From the NCBI GenBank assembly GCA_035503915.1, contig DATJSU010000011.1, positions 248,001 to 312,000 of the forward strand: a stretch of 64,000 bases of DNA. Reading direction: 5' to 3'. Position 1 is the stretch's first letter, and each line of letters opens with the position of its first letter. A program made the translations under genes and the position numbers. Source of the DNA: DATJMJ01 sp035503915 (GTDB lineage: Bacteria > Actinomycetota > Acidimicrobiia > Acidimicrobiales > Palsa-688). Below, in pieces: positions 8,478 to 16,337 of this stretch. The notes under the pieces were generated by a model that was given only the letters and a program-made list of their open reading frames with translations, had not been told where the DNA came from and did no database searches.

Positions 8478-9406
8478 AGTTCTGCAGTTCCTTTCTTCTC
8501 GCTCGGCCCGATGACGGCAAAGGCTTTGTGGTTGCCCCTTCTCCCGGCCAGCACGGAAAGGAACGGCACCTTCCCGACATACAGTGTCAGCGGCCGGTCA
8601 ACGGGGTGGTCGAGCAGGACGACATCGCCTCGTGCCAGCTCGACGACGCGACGGGACGTCACGGTCGTGTCGTTGAAACGCACCGATGTTTCGACTGGGC
8701 AGTCTCCTAAGCGCCCCGTGTTCGCAATAGAACTCGGTGCGCTCGCAGAGGCACCCGAAAAAGCCTCGAGGCTCGCTACGAGGCCCTCCGCGGGTACTGC
8801 GATGCGCAATTTCCCGTACGCGCTGGTGAGCGTGACCTCAAAATCAAAGGCGATCAGCAAGCTGCGCGCTGCCGATGCCCTGATGAGCTCGAGGCGGCTC
8901 TCCTGACGGTGAGCGACGGGCCGCAGCTCTATGACGAGCGAGAGGGCCTCGGCAAAATCTCCTACCGCGCGCTGGTGGAGCTCGCCCAGGAGGGAGAGCT
9001 CGACCTCGGTGAGGGGAGCGGTGCGCTCCTGGGGGTGACCCGCGCCGCCGAGCAGCTTTTCGACGATCGCCGTCGCGAGCTGGACGTCGAGGGCGATGAG
9101 CCCCGCGCCTGGCAAGGGGGGCATCGTCAGGCGCGCCGCGCAGTACGGCTCGGGCAGGGCGCTCAACAGGTCGTCCCAGGACCACTGCTGTACGGGTGTC
9201 CCGGCCACAGAAACTTCGGCGCCCATGGAGGTCGTGATGTCAGCCCCGAAGAGCCGGCAGAAGTTCTCGCCGACCAGTGCGAGGACCTGTTCGTGCTCGT
9301 CTTTGAGCGTGCTCGCAGGCCGGACGCGAAAAGACCGCAGCGGCCTCGCGCGCTGCCCGCGGCCGAGCGGTGCCACCGTGCCCTGCACTTCTTGTTGCGC
9401 GTTCAT
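8474..9406 (-). CDS. fliM: Flagellar motor switch protein FliM
   Basis: The 310-residue protein has the FliM middle domain (CheC-like fold; LLGELHQRAVGDFAEALSLV and similar) and a C-terminal SpoA domain ending GRRGNHKAFAVIG. It forms the C-ring wall that binds FliG and FliN. The first residues (MNAQQEVQGTVAPLGRGQRA) do not contain the usual CheY-P docking peptide (LSQxEIDxLL). It overlaps fliN by four bases. Confidence 0.95.
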   Translation of the reverse strand: MNAQQEVQGTVAPLGRGQRARPLRSFRVRPASTLKDEHEQVLALVGENFCRLFGADITTSMGAEVSVAGTPVQQWSWDDLLSALPEPYCAARLTMPPLPGAGLIALDVQLATAIVEKLLGGAGHPQERTAPLTEVELSLLGELHQRAVGDFAEALSLVIELRPVAHRQESRLELIRASAARSLLIAFDFEVTLTSAYGKLRIAVPAEGLVASLEAFSGASASAPSSIANTGRLGDCPVETSVRFNDTTVTSRRVVELARGDVVLLDHPVDRPLTLYVGKVPFLSVLAGRRGNHKAFAVIGPSEKKGTAEL

Positions 9407-9492
9407 CTACCTTCAGATCGGCAAAACGGGCACCAACCTGAAATTCGCGAACTGGGTGTGCTAGCCCGGCCAGGCGGCAGGGCCTGATGGCC

Positions 9493-10014
9493 CTATTGCA
9501 TGACAAACTGCTCGAAGTAGACGGCTTGGACGATACCAGGGAACTCGTGGTTGAGGGCTCGCACGATGTCCGCTTTGAGGAGTGCGGGGCCGCTCGGCTC
9601 CAGCAGCTCCCCCTCGGTCATGACCTGCGCTTGGTCGTTCAAGATGTCGAGCACTATCGGTTGGTCTGTGGTGAGGATCTTGTCGCTCTTGCCTGGCAGG
9701 GTTTGGATTGCGGCCGTGAACTCGAGGTAGTGGCCGTCCCTGAGGTTGACAGTGAGCGATGTCTCTTCGGTGAGGGGGCCGCCAGCCGTTGTCGTAGGCG
9801 CGCCCTTGGGAAGAGGCGGCGGCTTCTTCATGAACATCATGTAGCCCACCCCGAGGACGAGCACGACCACCAGCACGAGGACGACCCGGAGCTTTTTCTT
9901 ACCTTTTTTCTTGGGCGCGGAGGCCTCGGGTTCGGCCGGCGCCTGCCCAGCCTTGGCCGGTTGGCGGGGCCTCGTCGGTGCCCCTTGTGGGGGCGCCGTG
10001 CTGGTCATGGCCAC
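9493..10014 (-). CDS. fliL: Flagellar basal body-associated protein FliL
   Basis: FliL surrounds the stator and raises motor torque. The 173-residue protein has a basic cytoplasmic N-terminus (KKKGKKK at about 36-42), one membrane helix (about 43-62), a Pro/Thr-rich linker, and the extracytoplasmic FliL domain ending in HEFPGIVQAVYFEQFVMQ, typical of the family. ATG 10014 and a second ATG two codons later are both possible starts. It sits directly after motB and before fliM. Confidence 0.94.
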   Translation of the reverse strand: MAMTSTAPPQGAPTRPRQPAKAGQAPAEPEASAPKKKGKKKLRVVLVLVVVLVLGVGYMMFMKKPPPLPKGAPTTTAGGPLTEETSLTVNLRDGHYLEFTAAIQTLPGKSDKILTTDQPIVLDILNDQAQVMTEGELLEPSGPALLKADIVRALNHEFPGIVQAVYFEQFVMQ

Positions 10015-10025
10015 TTCTGTTCACC

Positions 10026-10958
10026 TCACGGAGTTACGACATTTGTCGAGAAGATCACGATCTCGACCCTTCGGTTCATTGCCTTGTGCTGGGGGCTGTC
10101 ATTAGGCACGATTGGGCGCGTGTCGCCGTTGCCGGTCGCTTGGAGCCGGGCCGGGTTGAGGCCGTGGTAGTCGATAAGGTCATCGACCACCGCGACAGCT
10201 CGCATCGCTGACAACGCCCAGTTGTTGATGTAGGGGCCACCATGGATCGGGACGTCGTCTGTGTCGCCTTCCACATCGACCTGGTTGGGGAGCACGGCTA
10301 GGACTGGGGCGATGGCATTTATGATCGCAACGCCTTCAGGTTGCAGCACAGCGGAGTCGGTTGGGAAGAGGATCTTGTCGGTGAGGATGCTGACGACAAG
10401 GCCTCGTTGGTCGGTGCTGAAGGTGACGTCCCCCGCAAGGCCGAGCTTGTCGAGCGCTTCCTCCATCTTCCGTTCCGCGTTGGCCAGGGCCGCCTTCTCC
10501 TGCGAGGGGGACAGGGACGGGCCGTGCGCGACCGGCAAGGTCGTAGTGGTCGTCGACGCAGGGCCACTCGACTCCGAGCCCTCTTTCTGCGCTCCTGAGT
10601 TCTGGGAGCCCTGAGCCTGCTTGCCGGCCGCCATCGTGCCTATCGTCTTTTCTCCTGTTGGCGAGTTGGCATTTGCCACCTGCAACTTGGCGAAGGGGTT
10701 GGTCTCTGGGAGCGCGATCGCCGAAGGTTGCGACAGCACTCCTGGGCCGCCCGGCGGCACCTCGTCCTGGCTCGTCGTCATGAAGTGGAAACTGTCCTTG
10801 AAGGCGTTGAACTTGCGGATGTCGGTCTGGCCCAATGCGAACAGCACGATGAAGAGCACCATGAGCAATGTGATCATGTCGGAGTAGGTGAGCAGCCAGC
10901 GCTCTTTGCTCGCTCCCTCCTCCTCGGGCTCGGAGTGGCGCTTGCGGGGCCGGGACAT
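10026..10958 (-). CDS. motB: Flagellar stator protein MotB
   Basis: The 310-residue protein has the stator helix WLLTYSDMITLLMVLFIVLF with the essential ion-binding Asp27. A long Ser/Thr-rich linker follows, then an OmpA-like peptidoglycan-binding domain (about residues 165-300; LFPTDSAVLQPEG and NRRVEIVI). It anchors the stator to the cell wall. Its start overlaps the motA stop by one base (ATG within TGATG-like junction). It is the only stator pair in the window. Confidence 0.97.
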   Translation of the reverse strand: MSRPRKRHSEPEEEGASKERWLLTYSDMITLLMVLFIVLFALGQTDIRKFNAFKDSFHFMTTSQDEVPPGGPGVLSQPSAIALPETNPFAKLQVANANSPTGEKTIGTMAAGKQAQGSQNSGAQKEGSESSGPASTTTTTLPVAHGPSLSPSQEKAALANAERKMEEALDKLGLAGDVTFSTDQRGLVVSILTDKILFPTDSAVLQPEGVAIINAIAPVLAVLPNQVDVEGDTDDVPIHGGPYINNWALSAMRAVAVVDDLIDYHGLNPARLQATGNGDTRPIVPNDSPQHKAMNRRVEIVIFSTNVVTP

Positions 10959-11740
10959 CAGGCTGCCGCCTTGGACGCCTTGGCCGCTTCTTGTTCCTTG
11001 GGAGAAAGGTAGGAAAGGAGGCGTTGTTCGACGACTCGGGGGTTGGCGCCGGCTTGGATGGCAAGTATACCTTCAAGCAGGAGCTCCATCCTCCTCACCT
11101 CGATCTCACTCGTGCGCTTCAGCCGGTTCGAGATCGGGATCCAAAAGACATTGGCCTGCATGACGCCCCAGAGGGTCGCCGTGAAGGCTGCCGCGATCAT
11201 AGGGCCGAGAGTGGCGGGAGTGGAAAGGTTTTGAAGCACGTGGAGGAGCCCCATTACTGTCCCGATGATCCCCATGGTCGGGGCGAAACCTCCCATGTCA
11301 GCAAAAAACTTTGCGCCCGCGCGGTGGCGAGCTTTCATCGCGTCGAGATCGAGTTCGAGGATATCCCTGATCTCCTCGGGATCTGCGCCGTCGACAGCCA
11401 TTTCGATCCCCTTGCGCAAGAAGGTGTCGTCGATCTGGCGTGCCTCGTCCTCGAGGGCAAGCAGGCCCTGACGGCGGGCCTTTTCAGCAAAGGAGACCAC
11501 AACGGCCACCGAGGCATCCGGCTTGGTTACCTTTGTCGTCAGTGCGCTCTTCAGGATCTTCGGGAGCATCTTGGCGTCGGACATGAGCATGCCGGCGGTC
11601 GCCGCGCCGATCGTCCCGCCGAAGGTGAGCAGTATCGACGAAGGCGCGATCAGTGCAGCGGGGTTACCGCCGTCCATGATCATCGAGACCATGAGGGCAA
11701 AAAGCGCAACACCTATGCCGAGAACGCTTGCCGGGTCCAC
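10958..11740 (-). CDS. motA: Flagellar stator protein MotA
   Basis: The 260-residue protein is a MotA/TolQ-type ion channel subunit. It starts at GTG 11740, three bases after the flbD stop. The conserved channel helices include GFAPTMGIIGTVMGLLHVL and MIAAAFTATLWGVMQANVFW. The large cytoplasmic loop (about residues 60-145) carries the charged residues that contact FliG. It forms the stator with MotB. Whether the motor uses protons or sodium cannot be read safely. Confidence 0.97.
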   Translation of the reverse strand: MDPASVLGIGVALFALMVSMIMDGGNPAALIAPSSILLTFGGTIGAATAGMLMSDAKMLPKILKSALTTKVTKPDASVAVVVSFAEKARRQGLLALEDEARQIDDTFLRKGIEMAVDGADPEEIRDILELDLDAMKARHRAGAKFFADMGGFAPTMGIIGTVMGLLHVLQNLSTPATLGPMIAAAFTATLWGVMQANVFWIPISNRLKRTSEIEVRRMELLLEGILAIQAGANPRVVEQRLLSYLSPKEQEAAKASKAAA

Positions 11741-11743
11741 TCT

Positions 11744-12001
11744 TCAGCCTTCTGTCGGGTCTGGGAGGGCGCGCAGAGTCGCCCTCGGTTGACTGGCGCT
11801 ATCTTCGAGCTCTTTGGCGGCCACGAGCACCGAGGCGCGGAAGTTGCGCACTCGGTCGATAACTTCCTGGACGCTCTCAGTTACGAGGTACTTGGTGCCA
11901 TCAACGAGCGTGAGGACCGTGTCCGGTGTCGCTTCAGCTCGCTCAATCAGGTCGGCATTGACCGCTATCTGCGGACCATTGAGCCGTGTAAGAAGGATCA
12001 T
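11744..12001 (-). CDS. flbD: FlbD family flagellar protein
   Basis: The 85-residue product begins MILLTRLNGPQIAVNADLIE, the hallmark of the short FlbD family that sits before motA in many Gram-positive and spirochaete flagellar operons. ATG 12001 with GGAG about 11 bases upstream is the natural start; a longer open frame to 12220 is not conserved in character. Its exact role is not established. It is the first gene of the second half of the flagellar cluster, behind a terminator and a likely promoter. Confidence 0.9.
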   Translation of the reverse strand: MILLTRLNGPQIAVNADLIERAEATPDTVLTLVDGTKYLVTESVQEVIDRVRNFRASVLVAAKELEDSASQPRATLRALPDPTEG

Positions 12002-12126
12002 CAACCCCGCTCCGTCGGGCATGAGCGCTTTCGCGCCCGGCCCGTCCTTGGGCCGGCATACCTTTCGATCGTCACGCTCTGCTCGCTCCTGAACGCTTGG
12101 CGCAATGCCCTCGGAGCCTGGTCTTC

Positions 12127-12153
12127 TCATCGGTAATGCCGGGTACTTATGAG
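12127..12153 (-). promoter_or_regulatory. Candidate sigma-28 (FliA) promoter upstream of flbD
   Basis: On the minus strand, TCAT (12152-12149) is followed after 14 bases by ACCGATGA (12134-12127). The family consensus for FliA/SigD promoters is TAAA, about 15 bases, GCCGATAA/T. The -10 core CCGAT is intact and the -35 is weak. It sits just downstream of the flgE terminator and about 120 bases before flbD, the right place to restart transcription. Supported by two more sites of the same form before fliC and flgN. Confidence 0.45.
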
Positions 12154-12236
12154 AAAGGACAGAAAACCCGGCACATGAGAGGCTCTTCGCAACCGGCGCC
12201 GGCGGCGCTCGGCTCATCACGCCGCGCTGGCGCGAA

Positions 12237-12276
12237 AAGGCCCTCTCACCAGCGCTTAGCTTGGCGAGAGGGCCTT
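12237..12276 (-). terminator. Intrinsic terminator after flgE
   Basis: An 11-bp perfect inverted repeat (AAGGCCCTCTC at 12237-12247, GAGAGGGCCTT at 12266-12276) extends further with one mismatch. Read on the minus strand the stem ends in TTTTCGCG, so the hairpin is followed by a short T-run. It lies 40 bases after the flgE stop and separates the flgB-flgE and flbD-flhF halves of the flagellar locus. Confidence 0.75.
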
Positions 12277-12316
12277 GGCGTGCCCTTGAACTTGACGGCG
12301 CCGGCGCCGGCGGGCC

Positions 12317-13675
12317 TTAGGACGCGCCCTTCAGGTTGACGAGGTCCTGCAGCAAGGTGTTCGAGGTCGTGATGACACTCCCGTTGGCCTCGAAGCCGTT
12401 CTGCGCTTCTATCAGGTCCGTCATCTCCGTAGCGAGGTTGACGTTGGAGGCTTCCAGGCTCCCGGCGTTGATCTGGCCGAGGCTCCCGTTGCCGGCTTGG
12501 CCCACCTGCGCGAGGCCGGAGTCAGCCGTTTGGAGGAAGTTGCTGCCACCTGCTTTCATGAGGCCGTCAGGGTTGGCAAAGTTCGCGAGCGCGATCTGCC
12601 CCAGGTTGAGTGTCTGGCCGTTGCTGAAAACGCCCTCGATCACGCCGTTGTCGCCGATGCTGTAGCTCTGGAGGGAGCCGGGGGCATTGCCGTCTTGAGA
12701 GACGACCGAGATCGTGTCGTCGCTCGCGTTGGCCGTCACCGTTGGCACCGCGAGGGTAAAGCTCTGGGTGGCCCCGCTCGCCGCGCCCGTAGTCTGGTCC
12801 GGCACGGTAAGGGAAAACGACGTCGCGGTAGTGCTGGTATTGCCAGTCTGGTCGGTGTAGCCGACTAAATTGCCGCTCGAGTCGAAGTACAGCGTCGCAG
12901 TGCTCCCAGAGCCGGTCGAGTAGGTCGGCGTCGAGCCCGGCTCGGTGAGCGCACCTTGGACCGTCCAGGCGGACGCGGCGCCCTTGGGGGCGCTTGATGG
13001 CAGCGTGCTGTCCTGCTCGAAAGTGAGGTCGAGCGTCTCCTCCGAACCGTCCGCGGCGTAGACCGTGGCAGAGGTTGCCGTACCGACCGCGGTCGACGAG
13101 CCCGAGCCCGACGAGCTGCCCGGTGCCGTCCAGCCCGACTGAGGGGCGAGGTTGCCCCCGAGGGTCACCGTTTGGGTGGCGTTGGCGGCGATCTCCTGCC
13201 CTGAGGGGATCGTGAGGGCACCCAGGGGAGCGTTGTTGTTTATGACGCCTTGGGCATTGGCAGGCCATCCCTGGATCTCGTAGCCGTCAGGCGTCACGAG
13301 CTCGCCGTTACCGTCGAGGTCGAGAGAGCCTGCACGCGTGTAGTAGGTCTGACCGTCGCCTTGAGCGATGAAGAAACCGTTCCCCTGGATGCTCAAGTCG
13401 AGCGGGTTGCCGGTCTGTTCCATCGTGCCCTCGGTGAAGTTGGACTCGATCCCGGCGACCCTGACGCCAAGGCCGACTTGGGTGGGGTCGACACCGCCTT
13501 GGTCGCTGGTGGGCGCAGAAGCGCCCGATATCGTCTGGCTCAAGAGGTCCTCGAACTGCACCTCGTCAGCCTTGTAGCCCGTTGTGTTGACGTTGGAGAT
13601 GTCGTTGCCAATGGTGTCTATCCATTCTTGGTTGGCGTCCATCCCAGAAACGCCGCTAAACAGAGAACGAAGCAC
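12317..13675 (-). CDS. flgE: Flagellar hook protein FlgE
   Basis: FlgE builds the hook. Start GTG 13675 is preceded by AGGAGGG. The N-terminus (MLRSLFSGVSGMDANQEWID, then GNDISNVNTTGYKADEV) and the C-terminus (EASNVNLATEMTDLIEAQNG) are the conserved coiled-coil ends of axial proteins; the middle is Ser/Thr/Gly-rich and variable. Length 452. I count only three Arg and four Lys. It is the last gene before a terminator; flgD precedes it with a 57-base gap. Confidence 0.96.
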   Translation of the reverse strand: MLRSLFSGVSGMDANQEWIDTIGNDISNVNTTGYKADEVQFEDLLSQTISGASAPTSDQGGVDPTQVGLGVRVAGIESNFTEGTMEQTGNPLDLSIQGNGFFIAQGDGQTYYTRAGSLDLDGNGELVTPDGYEIQGWPANAQGVINNNAPLGALTIPSGQEIAANATQTVTLGGNLAPQSGWTAPGSSSGSGSSTAVGTATSATVYAADGSEETLDLTFEQDSTLPSSAPKGAASAWTVQGALTEPGSTPTYSTGSGSTATLYFDSSGNLVGYTDQTGNTSTTATSFSLTVPDQTTGAASGATQSFTLAVPTVTANASDDTISVVSQDGNAPGSLQSYSIGDNGVIEGVFSNGQTLNLGQIALANFANPDGLMKAGGSNFLQTADSGLAQVGQAGNGSLGQINAGSLEASNVNLATEMTDLIEAQNGFEANGSVITTSNTLLQDLVNLKGAS

Positions 13676-13732
13676 TTGTAATGCCCTCCTTAGTTGTCGG
13701 TTAGAGCCTTGTTGAGGTGGCCGGTCCTGGCA

Positions 13733-14242
13733 CTAACTCGATGTGCCGTTGGACTGGTTGATGTCGGTCGAGTTGCTATCGCTGCTGTCGTCGGGGATGG
13801 CCACGCTCGTCACCGACGAGTAAGGCAGGGTGCCCGAGCCGACCGTCAAGACTGGCCCGCTCGAATCGAACTGGACCCCGGTCACGATGCCCGACACAGT
13901 CTTGCCGGAGCTGTCGCTCCCGCTCACCTGCATGCCCAGCATGGACGTGGCAGAGCTTTGCTGCTGAGAAGTTATCATGCTTGAAATCGAGGTTTGCAAG
14001 GTATTGAGTTCTTCGACCTCCTCAAAACTGGCTGTTTGACTGAGAAATTGGGACGGGTCAGTTGGGTTGTCAGGGTCTTGGTTTTGCAGCTCGGAAACGA
14101 GGAGCTGCAAAAATGTGTCCGGGTTGACGCCGTTCAGTGCGTCCTGGCTTGTCGTGCCTGACTGGGACGCGACGTACGTAGAAGGCAAGGTGGCCGTCGG
14201 CGTACTGGAAGTGGTGCCTGTAGTGGCTGAAACATCGCTCAT
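13733..14242 (-). CDS. flgD: Flagellar hook cap protein FlgD
   Basis: FlgD is the scaffold for hook assembly. The 169-residue protein has the conserved segment DTFLQLLVSELQNQDPDNPT followed by SQFLSQTASFEEVEELN, which defines the family. It lacks a long C-terminal extension. A GAGG ribosome site sits in the end of fliK, four bases upstream of the gene start. No Arg and a single Lys were found, in line with the other exported axial proteins here. Confidence 0.95.
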   Translation of the reverse strand: MSDVSATTGTTSSTPTATLPSTYVASQSGTTSQDALNGVNPDTFLQLLVSELQNQDPDNPTDPSQFLSQTASFEEVEELNTLQTSISSMITSQQQSSATSMLGMQVSGSDSSGKTVSGIVTGVQFDSSGPVLTVGSGTLPYSSVTSVAIPDDSSDSNSTDINQSNGTSS

Positions 14243-14246
14243 ATGC

Positions 14247-16337
14247 TCAAAGCCTCATGTCGAGTTGACCGTTTTTTACCTGTGGAATATTCGCCGCTTC
14301 GCGCGCGAGCGCGGCGGTCGTCGCGGCAGCGTTCTGAGCGCCGGGTTCTTCGTCGACCGGTTCCAAGCCCTCTTCGCTGAAGCTCGGAGGCGCCCCGTTG
14401 GCTCCCGGCCCGCTCCCGTCGCCCACGTCGAAGTGGCCGGTCGACAGCCCAGTGGCCGCCATTTCCTGGCGGAGCTGGCCGAGGTTCTGGCGCAGCATGT
14501 CCCTCGTGGCGTCGCCCTCTGCGTGCAGCTGGACATTGATAGTGCCTGCCTCGAGGTGGACCTCTACGTGGACCACGCCGAGCTCTTCTGGTTGCAGGCG
14601 GATGTTCACCTGGTAGGAGCCCTCGCGCTGGTTCGCGGTGGGCGCGAGGGCCGTAGCGAGCTGTGTCGACAGGGGAGCGTCCTTTGCCCCATCGCCCTGC
14701 GCTGCGCCCGTATTGGGAGCGGCGCTCGTGGCCTGGGCCCCCGCGTTCGCAGGGGCACTCGATGTCGTAACCCCCATTACCGGGCTCATTGCAACGACGG
14801 CACCGCCCGTGCCTGGCGAGGTGGCACCTGTGCCTGGCGAGGTAGCACCTGTGCCTGGCGAGGTAGCACCTGTGCCTGGCACGTTGGCACCTGTGCCGGG
14901 GGCATTGGCGTCCCCGGACCAGGGCCCAGTAGTACCTGATTTCTCACCCCCAACGAGCTTTTCGTGCTCGTCAGTTGCGCTCGGGAGCGTACCGGCGGCG
15001 AGGTTCGGGGCGCTCGCTGCCTGCGTGCGGTCCGTCTCTTGGTTGGTCGTGCCGGCCGCTGCGCGGTCCGGCCCCCCGCTTGCTCGGGTCGTGCCGCTGT
15101 CAGCGACTGCGTTCTCAGCGGCGCCGTTCTCAGCGACGGCGTTCTCAGCGACGGCGTTCTCAGCGACTGGGTTCTCAGCGGCGGTGGTAGTTTGCCCTCC
15201 TCTCGCTAGGAGCGTGGCCGCGGTCTGGGGGAGCTGGCTTTGGCGAGAGGGTGCCGGGTCGCGATTGATGGTTGTAGGAGTTGAGCTTTCAGTGGCCGCG
15301 GCCGCTCCTTGGTGGCTATCCTGCCCGCGTTGCACGGGGTTTTCCGCTGCGGGAGCTTCCTCAACCATCTTGTGGCTGAATGGGGAGGGGACCGCAGCGC
15401 CAGGCGTTGCGCGGGTTTGAGCGCTCACAAGAACGGCCTTGGCGGGGGCACCCTCGGAGCCCGCCGCTGCGGGCGTGGTCTTCACGATGGAGGCCCCGGC
15501 TAGGGCGCTCTCGGCCGCGGCGGCCTCAGTTGGGGTGGTCTCAGATAGCGCGGCCTGCTGGCTTTCCTGCCTCGCATCGCCGGCCCCGCTGGCAACCGCC
15601 GCGTTGGCGCCGCTCAGCGAGCCCACGAGGGGGTTCACGAAGGCGGCTGCTGCAGCTGTGCCCAAGGTGGCCGACGACGTCGTTGGGGCCTCAAGGGCCG
15701 CTCCTGTGCCAGGTGAGATACCCGAGGGCCCAGCAGGGCCCACCGACGCCTGGAGCTGTCCCCTGGCAGTAGACGTCCTCGTGGTACCGGCTGAGGCTGC
15801 TCCCGGTAGGGAACCGGGATCGGTCAGCGACCTGACCTCGGTGAGCGAGCTTGCGCTCGCGGTGGTCACCGCCGCCGGGTCGGCACCGTCAGACGTCACG
15901 GCCGCCGCGAGCTCTTGGGCTTGCGGCGTCCCGGCGGTAGTCCCGGCGAGGTCTTCCCCCGCTGTGCCCCCGGCGGGGCCCGCTCCTGTGCCCTCGTGCG
16001 TCCCGCCGCGGGGCCCATTGCCGGCCAAACCCTCCTCGGCCTGGGCGGTTTCAGGCAACATGGCGGAGCCGGCACTCGAGGCGCCAGCGATTGCTTGGGT
16101 GCTCACCGGGGCCTTCGCGCTCGCGGGCGCAGGGGCAGCGACGCCCTCAAGTGCCTTCGGCCCCCGAGAATCCTTGTTGGTGGCGGCGTTCTCGGTGACG
16201 GCCGGCGTCGGTAGGGCCGCCGCGCCGAGGGCGGCGAGGATCGCGGCAAAGGCGCCGCCTTGGGCGCTTTGTGCCTCGGATGGGGCCGGGCCGTTCGTGG
16301 CTTCCTCGGACTTGACCGCGCCGACTGCAGTGTTCAC
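14247..16337 (-). CDS. fliK: Hook-length control protein FliK
   Basis: FliK measures hook length and triggers the FlhB switch. Start GTG 16337 overlaps the stop of the upstream hydrolase gene (GTGA) with GGAGG seven bases before it, so I prefer it to the longer frame reaching 16466. The 696-residue protein is mostly disordered Ala/Gly/Thr/Pro-rich sequence with two tandem-repeat tracts. The C-terminal hook-length domain is visible at about residues 590-660 (VNIRLQPEELGVVHVEVHLE, then INVQLHAEGDATRDMLRQNL). The repeats may vary in number between strains. Confidence 0.92.
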   Translation of the reverse strand: MNTAVGAVKSEEATNGPAPSEAQSAQGGAFAAILAALGAAALPTPAVTENAATNKDSRGPKALEGVAAPAPASAKAPVSTQAIAGASSAGSAMLPETAQAEEGLAGNGPRGGTHEGTGAGPAGGTAGEDLAGTTAGTPQAQELAAAVTSDGADPAAVTTASASSLTEVRSLTDPGSLPGAASAGTTRTSTARGQLQASVGPAGPSGISPGTGAALEAPTTSSATLGTAAAAAFVNPLVGSLSGANAAVASGAGDARQESQQAALSETTPTEAAAAESALAGASIVKTTPAAAGSEGAPAKAVLVSAQTRATPGAAVPSPFSHKMVEEAPAAENPVQRGQDSHQGAAAATESSTPTTINRDPAPSRQSQLPQTAATLLARGGQTTTAAENPVAENAVAENAVAENGAAENAVADSGTTRASGGPDRAAAGTTNQETDRTQAASAPNLAAGTLPSATDEHEKLVGGEKSGTTGPWSGDANAPGTGANVPGTGATSPGTGATSPGTGATSPGTGGAVVAMSPVMGVTTSSAPANAGAQATSAAPNTGAAQGDGAKDAPLSTQLATALAPTANQREGSYQVNIRLQPEELGVVHVEVHLEAGTINVQLHAEGDATRDMLRQNLGQLRQEMAATGLSTGHFDVGDGSGPGANGAPPSFSEEGLEPVDEEPGAQNAAATTAALAREAANIPQVKNGQLDMRL
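14809..14913 (-). repeat. 21-bp tandem repeat inside fliK
   Basis: About four near-identical 21-base units (GTGCCTGGCGAGGTRGCACC plus T on the plus strand), with a fifth diverged unit at the right end. They encode a seven-residue repeat of the type SPGTGAT in the disordered middle of FliK. The frame is preserved whatever the copy number. Confidence 0.9.
15106..15180 (-). repeat. 15-bp tandem repeat inside fliK
   Basis: Five units of 15 bases, each ending TTCTCAGCG on the plus strand, encode the five-residue repeat AENAV with small variations (AENPV, AENGA). This is a second in-frame repeat tract in FliK, distinct from the 21-base tract. Confidence 0.9.

Noticed and set aside
10991..12136. 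Plus-strand frame of 381 codons opposite motA and flbD
   Set aside because: Shadow of two well-supported genes, with no ribosome site or recognisable motif.
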